From NCBI RefSeq assembly GCF_007858185.1, contig NZ_VFES01000028.1, forward strand, positions 1-64,000: a stretch of DNA of 64,000 nucleotides, read 5' to 3'. Position numbers and translations under genes: made by a program. Below, one piece after another: positions 39,800 to 46,670 of this stretch (position 1 is the first letter of the stretch; each line of letters begins with the position of its first letter). A model generated the notes under the pieces. The model ran no database searches and had not been told where the DNA came from. It worked only from the letters and a program-made list of their open reading frames with translations. This stretch comes from Pseudomonas grimontii (GTDB taxonomy: Bacteria > Pseudomonadota > Gammaproteobacteria > Pseudomonadales > Pseudomonadaceae).

Positions 39800-41029
39800 A
39801 TGAGCACACTGGTACAGAGTAGCGCCCGCCCGTTGGACAGCGTGGTGCTGGCGGTGGTGTTGACCGGGTTCGTGGCCAGTACCTATGGGTTTGGCGTCTA
39901 CCTGTTCGCCAACCTGGTGGTGGACATGCGCCGCGACATCGGTTTCGACTACACCACGGTGGGCTTGATCACCGGCGGTGCGCAGATCGGCTTCCTGCTG
40001 TTTTCATCGGTCACCAGTTATATCAGCCGTTTTTTCGAAGGCTGGAAAATCAGCCTGGTGTCGACGCTGATGACGTCCCTGGCGTTGCTGGGGCTGAGTG
40101 TCAGCAACAGTATCTGGTTGTCCGGGGCACTGTTGATTTTGCTCGGTGGCTGCTCGGCTTCGGTGTATATCCCGCTGGCAGAGATTGTCACCAAGGGCTT
40201 CAGTCCGGGTAATCGCTCGCGGGTCATGGGGTTGATTTCCAGTGGTACCAGCTACGGCGTGTTTATCAATGGCTTGCTGGTGTCGTTTCTCACCCTGCAG
40301 GGCGGCTGGCGCTCGATCTGGCTCACCGCGGGCCTGATCTCGGTGGCCCTGTGCGGGGTGGCCTGGTTTCTGCTGCGCAACATGGTGGCGGGCAAAGACG
40401 CCGGTTTTTCCGGGCAGCGTTCGACGGCCTTCGACAGCCACGCACCTTGGTTGAGTCGCTCGCTGTACCTGACCTGGGCGATTGCCTTTTTGAATGGGAT
40501 GGCGCTGTTGCCGTTCCAGACGTACCTCGCACCCTTCCTGCGGGATGAGTTGGGGGTGTCGGTGCAAGACGCCGGGTTTGTCTGGACCACCATCGGTGCG
40601 GTGGGCATGGCCTCGGGCTTCCTGGTGGGGTGGATCGCCGACAAGGTGGGCGTCAGGACGTCACTGGCAATGTGCTTTCTGAGTGCGGGGCTGGCGGCCA
40701 CCCTGGTGTTCAGTTTCAACAGCCTCCCGCTGTTCTACCTGGCCGCGTTTTTGTTTGCACTGGCGTTCTACCCCATCTTCGGGCTTGTCCCCAGCTACAT
40801 CGGGCAAATCGTGCCGGTCAGCCGACTGACCCAGGCATTTGGTATTGCCAATGTGCTGATCGGCTTGGGGGGCGTATGCGGCAACTTCCTGGGCGGCTTT
40901 TCCAAGGACCTGACCGGCTCGTTCTCGACCGTCTATTGGGTGGTTGCGCTGTTGTTGTTCGTGCAATGCGTGATGGTGTTCCTGTTGGGTAAACCGCCAG
41001 TTTCGGTGACGGAGGGTCAGCGACCATGA
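39800..41029 (+). CDS. MFS transporter
   Basis: A 409-residue major facilitator with twelve predicted membrane helices in two halves (VVLAVVLTGFVASTYGFGVY at the start; GWIADKVGVRTSLAMCF as the loop motif GxxxDxxGxR in the second half). The ATG at 39800 has AAGGAG upstream; an earlier in-frame start lies inside the methyltransferase gene and was rejected. Its stop overlaps the start of the APS kinase gene. In this context it probably exports the cluster product, although import cannot be excluded. Confidence 0.88.
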   Translation: MSTLVQSSARPLDSVVLAVVLTGFVASTYGFGVYLFANLVVDMRRDIGFDYTTVGLITGGAQIGFLLFSSVTSYISRFFEGWKISLVSTLMTSLALLGLSVSNSIWLSGALLILLGGCSASVYIPLAEIVTKGFSPGNRSRVMGLISSGTSYGVFINGLLVSFLTLQGGWRSIWLTAGLISVALCGVAWFLLRNMVAGKDAGFSGQRSTAFDSHAPWLSRSLYLTWAIAFLNGMALLPFQTYLAPFLRDELGVSVQDAGFVWTTIGAVGMASGFLVGWIADKVGVRTSLAMCFLSAGLAATLVFSFNSLPLFYLAAFLFALAFYPIFGLVPSYIGQIVPVSRLTQAFGIANVLIGLGGVCGNFLGGFSKDLTGSFSTVYWVVALLLFVQCVMVFLLGKPPVSVTEGQRP

Positions 41030-41640
41030 GTTATTTTCCGGAGCGTCCAGACCAGAACCTGCATGCGTTTGCGTTCAGCCATCTCAGCGCCGAACGCTCA
41101 CGTATGCCGCAAAAGCCCTTGGTCATCTGGATGACGGGCATCTCGGCTTCCGGCAAGTCGACGATTGCCGATGCGCTGGATATGGCCTTGCAGGCCCGGG
41201 GGCGCCTGACCTGCATCATTGACGGCGACTCGGTGCGCAGCGGCCTGTGCCGCGACCTGGGTTTTACCGACAGCGACCGCGATGAGAATATCCGGCGGGT
41301 CGCGGAGGTCGCGCGCTTGATGCTGGACGCGGGGCTGGTGGTGATCGTGGCGCTGATCTCACCGTCGGCGGCCAGTCGACATTACGCACGCGCCATTATC
41401 GGCAATGAGCATTTTGTCGAAGTGCACGTGGATGCACCGCTGGAAACCGCCGAAAAGCGTGACCCTAAAGGCTTGTATAAAAAAGCCCGCCTGGGGCTGA
41501 TCAAACACTTCACCGGTATTGATTCGGACTACGACGTGCCGATCTTTCCGGAAGTGCACGTGGACACCCAGACGCTGTCTGTCGAGCAGTCTGTCGCGAC
41601 TATTCTCGATTGGGTGGCCCGCAACGACGAGTGCACATAG
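41026..41640 (+). CDS. cysC: Adenylylsulfate (APS) kinase
   Basis: A 204-residue APS kinase that phosphorylates adenosine 5'-phosphosulfate to PAPS. The P-loop GISASGKST lies near residue 38, followed by IIDGDSVRSGLCRDLGF, DRDENIRRVAEVA, the catalytic-serine segment VALISPSAASR and VEVHVDAPLE, RDPKGLYKKAR and FTGIDSDYD. All family motifs are intact. The first 26 residues precede the usual core start. GGAGGG stands 9 bases before the ATG, which overlaps the transporter stop. It is separate from any cysND, so it looks dedicated to feeding the cluster sulfotransferase. Confidence 0.93.
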   Translation: MSYFPERPDQNLHAFAFSHLSAERSRMPQKPLVIWMTGISASGKSTIADALDMALQARGRLTCIIDGDSVRSGLCRDLGFTDSDRDENIRRVAEVARLMLDAGLVVIVALISPSAASRHYARAIIGNEHFVEVHVDAPLETAEKRDPKGLYKKARLGLIKHFTGIDSDYDVPIFPEVHVDTQTLSVEQSVATILDWVARNDECT

Positions 41641-41736
41641 CCGCTGGTCTTTGCGCCGCGGTGGCGGTGCCTGCACGTTCAAAAAACAAGGTAATCTGCG
41701 CCATCGCAGCCATACCGCGTTTTTTCAGGAGCAGGC

Positions 41737-42435
41737 ATGACGCATTTCACCGGCACTGCAAAATCCATCCGCCTGATTGGCGGGGCCCAGGTGTTGGACT
41801 TCATCAATACCACCAACGGCCGCCGCCCTGGTTCGCCACTCAAGGTAATGGAAGAGCGGCTCACCAGTTTTCAGTTCTTCTTTGAATGGGCGCTGCACGC
41901 CTCGTTGATCTCTGCCCAGGAGTTCGCTGAATACAAGGCCATGGTGTTCGAGTCGCCTATTTCCTACCAACCGGACCTGGACGCCATCATTGCGTTTCGC
42001 GAATGCCTGTACGCGGTTTTTTACCCGTTGTCCTTGCGCCAGGTTGCGGCCGATGAAGTTTTGCAGCAGATCAACCTGAATTTCCAGCAAGGCGCCGCCT
42101 GGCGGGTGCTGCGCACGGTTGACGGGACGCCGGCCTGGGCGTGGAAAACCTGCACCAACGCCCAGGAATTGACCGCGATGCTGATCGGGCGCCTGGCGAT
42201 CGAGGCCACGCAATTGCTGGTCTCCGGCGATCTTCGCGCGCTTAAGTGCTGCACGGCCACCGACTGTGATTGGATATTCCTGGATATTTCCAAGAACAAA
42301 CTGCGCAAATGGTGCCAGATGAGCGTGTGCGGCAGCCGGGAGAAATTGAGCCGCCTTAAAACCCAGGAAACGCGCCGCGAGGTCCACAGCGACGGTTCTG
42401 ACCTGTATCGGTTGGGAGACGTCACAACTCTGTAG
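41737..42435 (+). CDS. CGNR zinc-finger (ABATE domain) protein, variant motif
   Basis: A 232-residue protein with an N-terminal ABATE-like domain (GGAQVLDFINTTNGRRPGSP) and a C-terminal CGNR-type zinc finger: CCTATDCDWIFLDISKN, then RKWCQMSVCGSREK. The last motif reads CGSR instead of CGNR; the four cysteines are kept. Such proteins are thought to bind DNA. GGAG lies 5 bases before the ATG. It begins 96 bases after the APS kinase gene and is a candidate regulator of the cluster. Confidence 0.82.
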   Translation: MTHFTGTAKSIRLIGGAQVLDFINTTNGRRPGSPLKVMEERLTSFQFFFEWALHASLISAQEFAEYKAMVFESPISYQPDLDAIIAFRECLYAVFYPLSLRQVAADEVLQQINLNFQQGAAWRVLRTVDGTPAWAWKTCTNAQELTAMLIGRLAIEATQLLVSGDLRALKCCTATDCDWIFLDISKNKLRKWCQMSVCGSREKLSRLKTQETRREVHSDGSDLYRLGDVTTL

Positions 42436-42437
42436 GA

Positions 42438-42475
42438 GCTGCGATTTTTTTCCCCGTTTCTTACATCCTCGCAGC
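42438..42475 (+). terminator. Hairpin after the CGNR gene
   Basis: GCTGCGA and TCGCAGC are separated by a 24-base T-rich loop just downstream of the CGNR stop. It is a weak terminator candidate that precedes the first hrp box. Confidence 0.35.
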
Positions 42476-42494
42476 GCCTATTACTGCTGATTCA

Positions 42495-42523
42495 GGAACC
42501 GTTTCCGACATAAGTGCCACTCA
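42495..42523 (+). promoter_or_regulatory. hrp box (HrpL promoter) 1
   Basis: GGAACC at 42495-42500, a 16-base spacer, and CCACTCA at 42517-42523 match the HrpL consensus GGAACC-N15/16-CCACNNA exactly. It lies 76 bases upstream of the ATG at 42599. Confidence 0.85.
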
Positions 42524-42598
42524 TGGGGACGCTGATGGGCTTCGACGATACGTTGGAGCGGCAAGCTGAAGATCGCGCCCACCGTAATGGAGAAAATC

Positions 42599-43621
42599 AT
42601 GTCGGTATCGATGTCCGATACACACGGCTCTGTCTCATCAACTTCTGGTTTTTCCCCGGCCACTTCTGCACCTGAGGTCAAAGTCGCTCGCCCGGAGCCG
42701 TCCGCCAACGGTCAGACGGCTACAACCGTCAGCTTCCTGTCTCGGCACAGCCAGGGCGGGCCAGTGTTCGCTGATCAGCAGCCGTTGGGAACCCGTCGGC
42801 ATTCGGCTGATAACGAGGCGCATCACTACAGTGTGCCTGCTTCGCGGGGCTTCATCGATTCGGCCAAACACTGGGTGGGACATTGGTTCGCGGGGCATCG
42901 CCCACCCCATCATCCGGGCTGCGGTCACCCACCGCCACGGCCGAATCCTGGCTGTAGTCACCCGCCACCAAGACCGAATCCTGGTTGCGGTCATCCGCCG
43001 CCACGCCCCGATCCGTGCATGGGTAAACCGTACCCGACCCCGCCATGCCGGCCTCATCAGCAGTATTCGTTGAAAAACAACGAAGAGTTGGCCCAGCAGT
43101 TGCTCAATAACTTCGATGCCTTCAGGGACCGCAAAAATCCCGGATATGTCAGCGTTGACAGTATCCATGCGATGGCAAAAAAGGGCTGGTCTCCCAATCC
43201 CGTCACTAACGCCAACATTCGCCTGGCTAATGAGTTGTTGCGTCGTCCGGAGCTGATGAGTGCCCTGGACCGGCACACGTCTACCGGCGCGCTGGATGGC
43301 CTGATCGACCGGCAAAATGTGAGTTCGGTGATCAGGGGAGAAAACGGCTTCAAATACAAGTCCGACAAGGAACTGGCCGGTGAAATGCTGGAACATTTCG
43401 ACGATCTGAAAAGCAATCCCCACGCGCAGGAGCTGAGTTTCAATGACCTGCGCCGGTGGGCGGCCCAGAAGCCGAATGGGCACGCGTCCAGGAATCATCT
43501 GATCCAGCTGGCCCAGGAAGTTCTCAAGCGCAGTGACATGTTGACGAAAATGGACAATCTCGCAGGTCGTGACAATGACGGCCGAATCAGTCGGCACGCG
43601 CTTCACTACCTTTCCCGCTGA
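42599..43621 (+). CDS. Candidate HrpL-regulated type III secreted protein with Cys/His/Pro repeats
   Basis: A 340-residue protein, not assignable to a named family. The N-terminus is Ser/Thr-rich (MSVSMSDTHGSVSSTSGF), typical of type III secretion signals. Residues 106-138 are three tandem PGCxHPPPRPN/D units. The C-terminal half holds two copies of an about 80-residue helical module: ELAQQLLNNFDAF to LDGLIDRQNV, and ELAGEMLEHFDDL to DNDGRISRHAL. Each ends in an EF-hand-like Asp/Gly loop. From memory similar modules occur in HrpF/NopX/HrpK-type translocator proteins. GGAG lies 6 bases before the ATG at 42599; an upstream ATG at 42587 overlaps it. A perfect hrp box precedes the gene. Confidence 0.78.
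   Translation: MSVSMSDTHGSVSSTSGFSPATSAPEVKVARPEPSANGQTATTVSFLSRHSQGGPVFADQQPLGTRRHSADNEAHHYSVPASRGFIDSAKHWVGHWFAGHRPPHHPGCGHPPPRPNPGCSHPPPRPNPGCGHPPPRPDPCMGKPYPTPPCRPHQQYSLKNNEELAQQLLNNFDAFRDRKNPGYVSVDSIHAMAKKGWSPNPVTNANIRLANELLRRPELMSALDRHTSTGALDGLIDRQNVSSVIRGENGFKYKSDKELAGEMLEHFDDLKSNPHAQELSFNDLRRWAAQKPNGHASRNHLIQLAQEVLKRSDMLTKMDNLAGRDNDGRISRHALHYLSR
42914..43012 (+). repeat. Three tandem 33-bp repeats coding PGCxHPPPRPN
   Basis: Three in-frame 33-base units at 42914, 42947 and 42980 encode PGCGHPPPRPN, PGCSHPPPRPN and PGCGHPPPRPD. They differ mainly at silent positions, so the peptide pattern appears to be selected. Confidence 0.85.
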
Positions 43622-43672
43622 CCGAAGCCCAGGCACCGCAACTGAATGCCGGTGCCTGCCTCCCTTTTGTCT

Positions 43673-43700
43673 GGAACTGTTTAAGCCGATTGACCACCTA
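43673..43700 (+). promoter_or_regulatory. hrp box (HrpL promoter) 2
   Basis: GGAACT at 43673-43678, a 15-base spacer, and CCACCTA at 43694-43700. Only the last base of the -35 element departs from GGAACC. It lies 63 bases upstream of the ATG at 43764. Confidence 0.8.
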
Positions 43701-43763
43701 GGTCATATGCACCGGCCTTGATCAAACCGGTCGGCTTTCAGATTCAGAGTGGAGGGCTAGCCA

Positions 43764-44069
43764 ATGACGTCAACCTCGTTTCACCCATCCCAGCCTGGCT
43801 ATCGTGAGCTCTTTCTTAGTAACCGTGATGGCCATCCGAGCGTGTCCAGAGACGACATCACCACGTCAGAGCCCCTGGCCCCAGCGGATGTGCATGCTGT
43901 CGAAGCCAGACGCATGAGGGCCTTCGCCGGTCAGCGAAAATTCCGGGCACCCGTCGAGGCAGACTTTTCCAGTGGCATGCTCGCGACCGGACAGGTGCAG
44001 GGTGAGGACGCAAAGCCGCTCAAATACTTCAGGTTGATCAATAGCCTGACGAGCTGGTGGCGTCGGTAA
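43764..44069 (+). CDS. Small candidate HrpL-regulated secreted protein
   Basis: A 101-residue protein with no recognised domain. The N-terminus is polar and Ser/Thr-rich (MTSTSFHPSQPGYRELF), as in type III substrates, and the C-terminus ends LINSLTSWWRR. GGAGG stands 8 bases before the ATG at 43764. A hrp box with one mismatch precedes it, and both neighbours also have hrp boxes. It could be a small effector, a harpin-like accessory or a truncated effector relic; it does not look like a typical acidic chaperone. Confidence 0.65.
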   Translation: MTSTSFHPSQPGYRELFLSNRDGHPSVSRDDITTSEPLAPADVHAVEARRMRAFAGQRKFRAPVEADFSSGMLATGQVQGEDAKPLKYFRLINSLTSWWRR

Positions 44070-44124
44070 AGCGGGCCCCATCGTCGCTTTTTTACATGCT
44101 GTCATCGGTCTCCGTCGAACATCC

Positions 44125-44152
44125 GGAACTGTCGTGTTGGTCCAACCACACA
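44125..44152 (+). promoter_or_regulatory. hrp box (HrpL promoter) 3
   Basis: GGAACT at 44125-44130, a 15-base spacer, and CCACACA at 44146-44152, the same variant -35 as box 2. It lies 96 bases upstream of the ATG at 44249. Confidence 0.8.
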
Positions 44153-44248
44153 TGAGGTACTTGTCTGAGGGAAATCCATTCGTGATGTCGAGCGTCACGG
44201 GGGCGATTACCGGGCAGGTATGTATCGGAAGAGTGTTGGAGAAATCCC

Positions 44249-45166
44249 ATGTCAATCGAGGGTGTACTACCCCACGGTCTGCCCTTGGCATCGGGCGAGC
44301 CGGTTCTACGACCCACAGCGCCAGAGCCGTTCCCCCACTCTGAAACCTGGGAGGAGGTTCGTCCTGCGCGCCCCGATGGGGTGCCGCGGGTGCCCCTGCT
44401 ACTGCGCGGGACATTGTCGGCGCTGCATCACCGAGCGCTGCAGAACCTGCCTGTTAAGCGCGAGAGCCTTGCCCTGCCCGGTGTAATGTCCACCGACAGC
44501 CAACTGGCGCGAGCCCTGGAAAAAGACTTTGGCAGGCTGCACCCATTCCTGAACGAAGGGCGTTTGACCTGGACGTCATTGCAGCGCGTTGCCGCCGAAC
44601 GTATGGGGGAAAGCGAGGAGTTGGACCGAACAATTCAGGTGGTCGGCGAAATTCTGAAGCGCCCGCGGTTGAATGATGCGATTTTGAGCCGCGACGGCGA
44701 TGTCACACGTGACAGTCTTCGGGCTGCTGCCCACAGTTTGCAGGGGAACAGCTCTCCGAGTGTGTTCAGCCAGGACCCGTTCCATGCCCAGGGCAATGCC
44801 CAGGTGGTGCAGGCCCTGCAGGGCCAGTTCGAACAATTGAGAGACAGTGCGCAGGATCGGACGTATCTCTTTGAACAGTACCAGTACGTCGAAATCGCCA
44901 CGCTCAAGGCCGTCATGCAGGATCCATATGCGGTTGATCAACGGGGTGCGCCTGTGTTGGATCTTTCCACTGGCATGCATCAGCCCAAGTACGACGAGCG
45001 CTGTGTCTATATCGCAAAGAACATTCTTGAGCGGCCAGGTTTGTTGCCTTCACTGGAACGTGCGAACCGCACGCGACTGTTTGGTCCGCCTCAAAAGGAA
45101 GGCTGGCTCAGCAACAAAAGCCTCGATGTTTGGCTGGAGGAGGATCAGGTTCGCAAAGCGCGCTGA
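44249..45166 (+). CDS. Candidate HrpL-regulated secreted protein, paralogous module
   Basis: A 305-residue protein without a named family. After an N-terminal Pro-rich, largely uncharged stretch (MSIEGVLPHGLPLASGEPVL) it has two copies of the helical module also seen in the protein at 42599: LARALEKDFGRLHPFLNEG to ILKRPRLNDAILSRDGDVTRDSL, and QVVQALQGQFEQLRDS to ILERPGLLPSLERAN. The shared pattern is an FxxL helix, a loop, a (V/A)xxILxRPxL helix and an Asp/Gly loop. GGAG stands 8 bases before the ATG. It is preceded by a hrp box and convergent with the MFS gene at 45176. Confidence 0.75.
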   Translation: MSIEGVLPHGLPLASGEPVLRPTAPEPFPHSETWEEVRPARPDGVPRVPLLLRGTLSALHHRALQNLPVKRESLALPGVMSTDSQLARALEKDFGRLHPFLNEGRLTWTSLQRVAAERMGESEELDRTIQVVGEILKRPRLNDAILSRDGDVTRDSLRAAAHSLQGNSSPSVFSQDPFHAQGNAQVVQALQGQFEQLRDSAQDRTYLFEQYQYVEIATLKAVMQDPYAVDQRGAPVLDLSTGMHQPKYDERCVYIAKNILERPGLLPSLERANRTRLFGPPQKEGWLSNKSLDVWLEEDQVRKAR

Positions 45167-45175
45167 TGCCCTGGG

Positions 45176-46327
45176 TCATACCTTGAGGATCTTGCCACTG
45201 AGGGACACACCCGCCAGCAACAGTGCGATCAGCACAAAGGCGCTGCTCAGGTTGCTGCCATGGGCAATAAAACCGATCACCGCGGGGCCTGCAAGAATGC
45301 CGGCATACCCCAAGGTAGTGATGGCTGGCACGGCGATATGCTCCGGCATTACCGTTTGCTTGCCGACGGCGGTGTACAGCACCGGTACGATATTCGAACA
45401 ACCGGCACCTACCAGCGCATACCCCAGCAACGCGGTTTCCCAGGCCGGAAACAACGTTGCCAGCAACATGCCGGCAGTGGCCAGTGCGCCACCGATCACG
45501 ATCACACGGGTTGCGCCCAGGCGCCGCACAATGGCATCGCCGGTCAGGCGTCCGGCAGTCATGGTCAGGGCGAAGGCGGCGTAACCCAGGCCGGCGTAGG
45601 CTTCGTCCAGGCCGCGTTCGGCACTGAGGAACACGGCGCTCCAGTCAAGCACTGCGCCTTCGGCCAAAAACACGATAAAGCACAGGCAGCCGATAAACAG
45701 CACCACGCCGTGGGGAATCGCAAAGGCCGGGCCCGAACTTTCACTGCCGTAAGGCAACAAATGTGGTCCGGCCTTGAGCAGCGCTACCGCCATGATGACG
45801 ATCACCACCAGGGTCGCTTGCAGAGGCGACAGACCTAACCCCAGTAACCCGGCAACCCCTGCGGCGCCGACGATCCCTCCCAGGCTGAACAAACCATGGA
45901 AGCCCGACATCATGGTTTTGCCACTGGCGCGCTCAACAATCACCGCTTGCAGGTTCACCGTGGAGTCCACCGTGCCGAGGCCCGCTCCAAACAGGAACAA
46001 CCCGGCGATCAGCAACGGAATCGAGCTGACGGTGGCCAGCATGGGCAAGGCCAGGCAGATCATGATCGTGCCGGCGCTCAGCACGCGTCGGCAACCGTAG
46101 CGAGACGCCAACGCACCGGCGGCCGGCATGGCGATGATAGAACCCACCCCCAGGCACAACAGCAGCAGGCCCAGCGTGCCCTCACTCAGTTCTGCGCGCG
46201 CTTTGGCGTATGGCACCAATGGCGCCCAGGCAGCAATACCGAAGCCGGCGATAAAAAATGCGATGCGGGTCGACATTTGCTCCAGCCGCCCGGGAACCAC
46301 GGGTGCTGGGGTGGGGATGGCAGTCAT
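45176..46327 (-). CDS. MFS transporter
   Basis: A 383-residue major facilitator with twelve predicted helices (RIAFFIAGFGIAAWAPLVPY as helix 1; GALASRYGCRRV as the loop-2 motif GxxxxRxGxRR). The size and pattern resemble YbjJ-like or sugar/drug MFS proteins, but a substrate cannot be deduced. It converges with the hrp-box gene on its left with a 9-base gap and diverges from the DapF-like gene on its right. Confidence 0.88.
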   Translation of the reverse strand: MTAIPTPAPVVPGRLEQMSTRIAFFIAGFGIAAWAPLVPYAKARAELSEGTLGLLLLCLGVGSIIAMPAAGALASRYGCRRVLSAGTIMICLALPMLATVSSIPLLIAGLFLFGAGLGTVDSTVNLQAVIVERASGKTMMSGFHGLFSLGGIVGAAGVAGLLGLGLSPLQATLVVIVIMAVALLKAGPHLLPYGSESSGPAFAIPHGVVLFIGCLCFIVFLAEGAVLDWSAVFLSAERGLDEAYAGLGYAAFALTMTAGRLTGDAIVRRLGATRVIVIGGALATAGMLLATLFPAWETALLGYALVGAGCSNIVPVLYTAVGKQTVMPEHIAVPAITTLGYAGILAGPAVIGFIAHGSNLSSAFVLIALLLAGVSLSGKILKV

Positions 46328-46472
46328 GAAAAATCCTTGGTTTTGCGTTCAACAAACGATGTCCAGCGCGACATCGTTGCACATCAGGCCTTGGGGGGCG
46401 AGTCGGGTGCCCTCGAGATAGGCGGCGATGAATTTAATTTTCAAAACCTGGAACGTTATGGCAGTTGGTAAC

Positions 46473-46586
46473 CACACATGGATGGTCTTTGCGGGAGGCG
46501 TTCTGGACGGTGCGTCATCCATGTGTGAACTGGTGAACCCCGGGCTCTCGCGGTGGATTACCGTCTTCCAGAACGCCTCCCACAAA
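46473..46586. repeat. Interlocked inverted repeats
   Basis: Two dyads interleave in a 343-base intergenic gap. Arms A (CACACATGGATG, 46473-46484) and A' (46516-46527) are perfect 12-mers. Arms B (46488-46507) and B' (46567-46586) are 20-mers with one mismatch, containing GGGAGGCGTTCTGGA and its complement. The order is A-B-A'-B', so the two hairpins exclude each other or form a pseudoknot. The rest of the gap 46328-46670 holds nothing else that I can identify. Confidence 0.75.
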
Positions 46587-46670
46587 CCCTGCATTGTGTA
46601 ATACGCTGCTGGCCAATCCTGTAGGCAACCGAGCGGATGCACCGATGAAGACTGCAAGGCAAACGGCGCC

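Noticed and set aside
42914..43012. Tandem repeats considered as a CRISPR array
   Set aside because: The 33-bp units are contiguous with no spacers and read in frame as a Pro-rich peptide.
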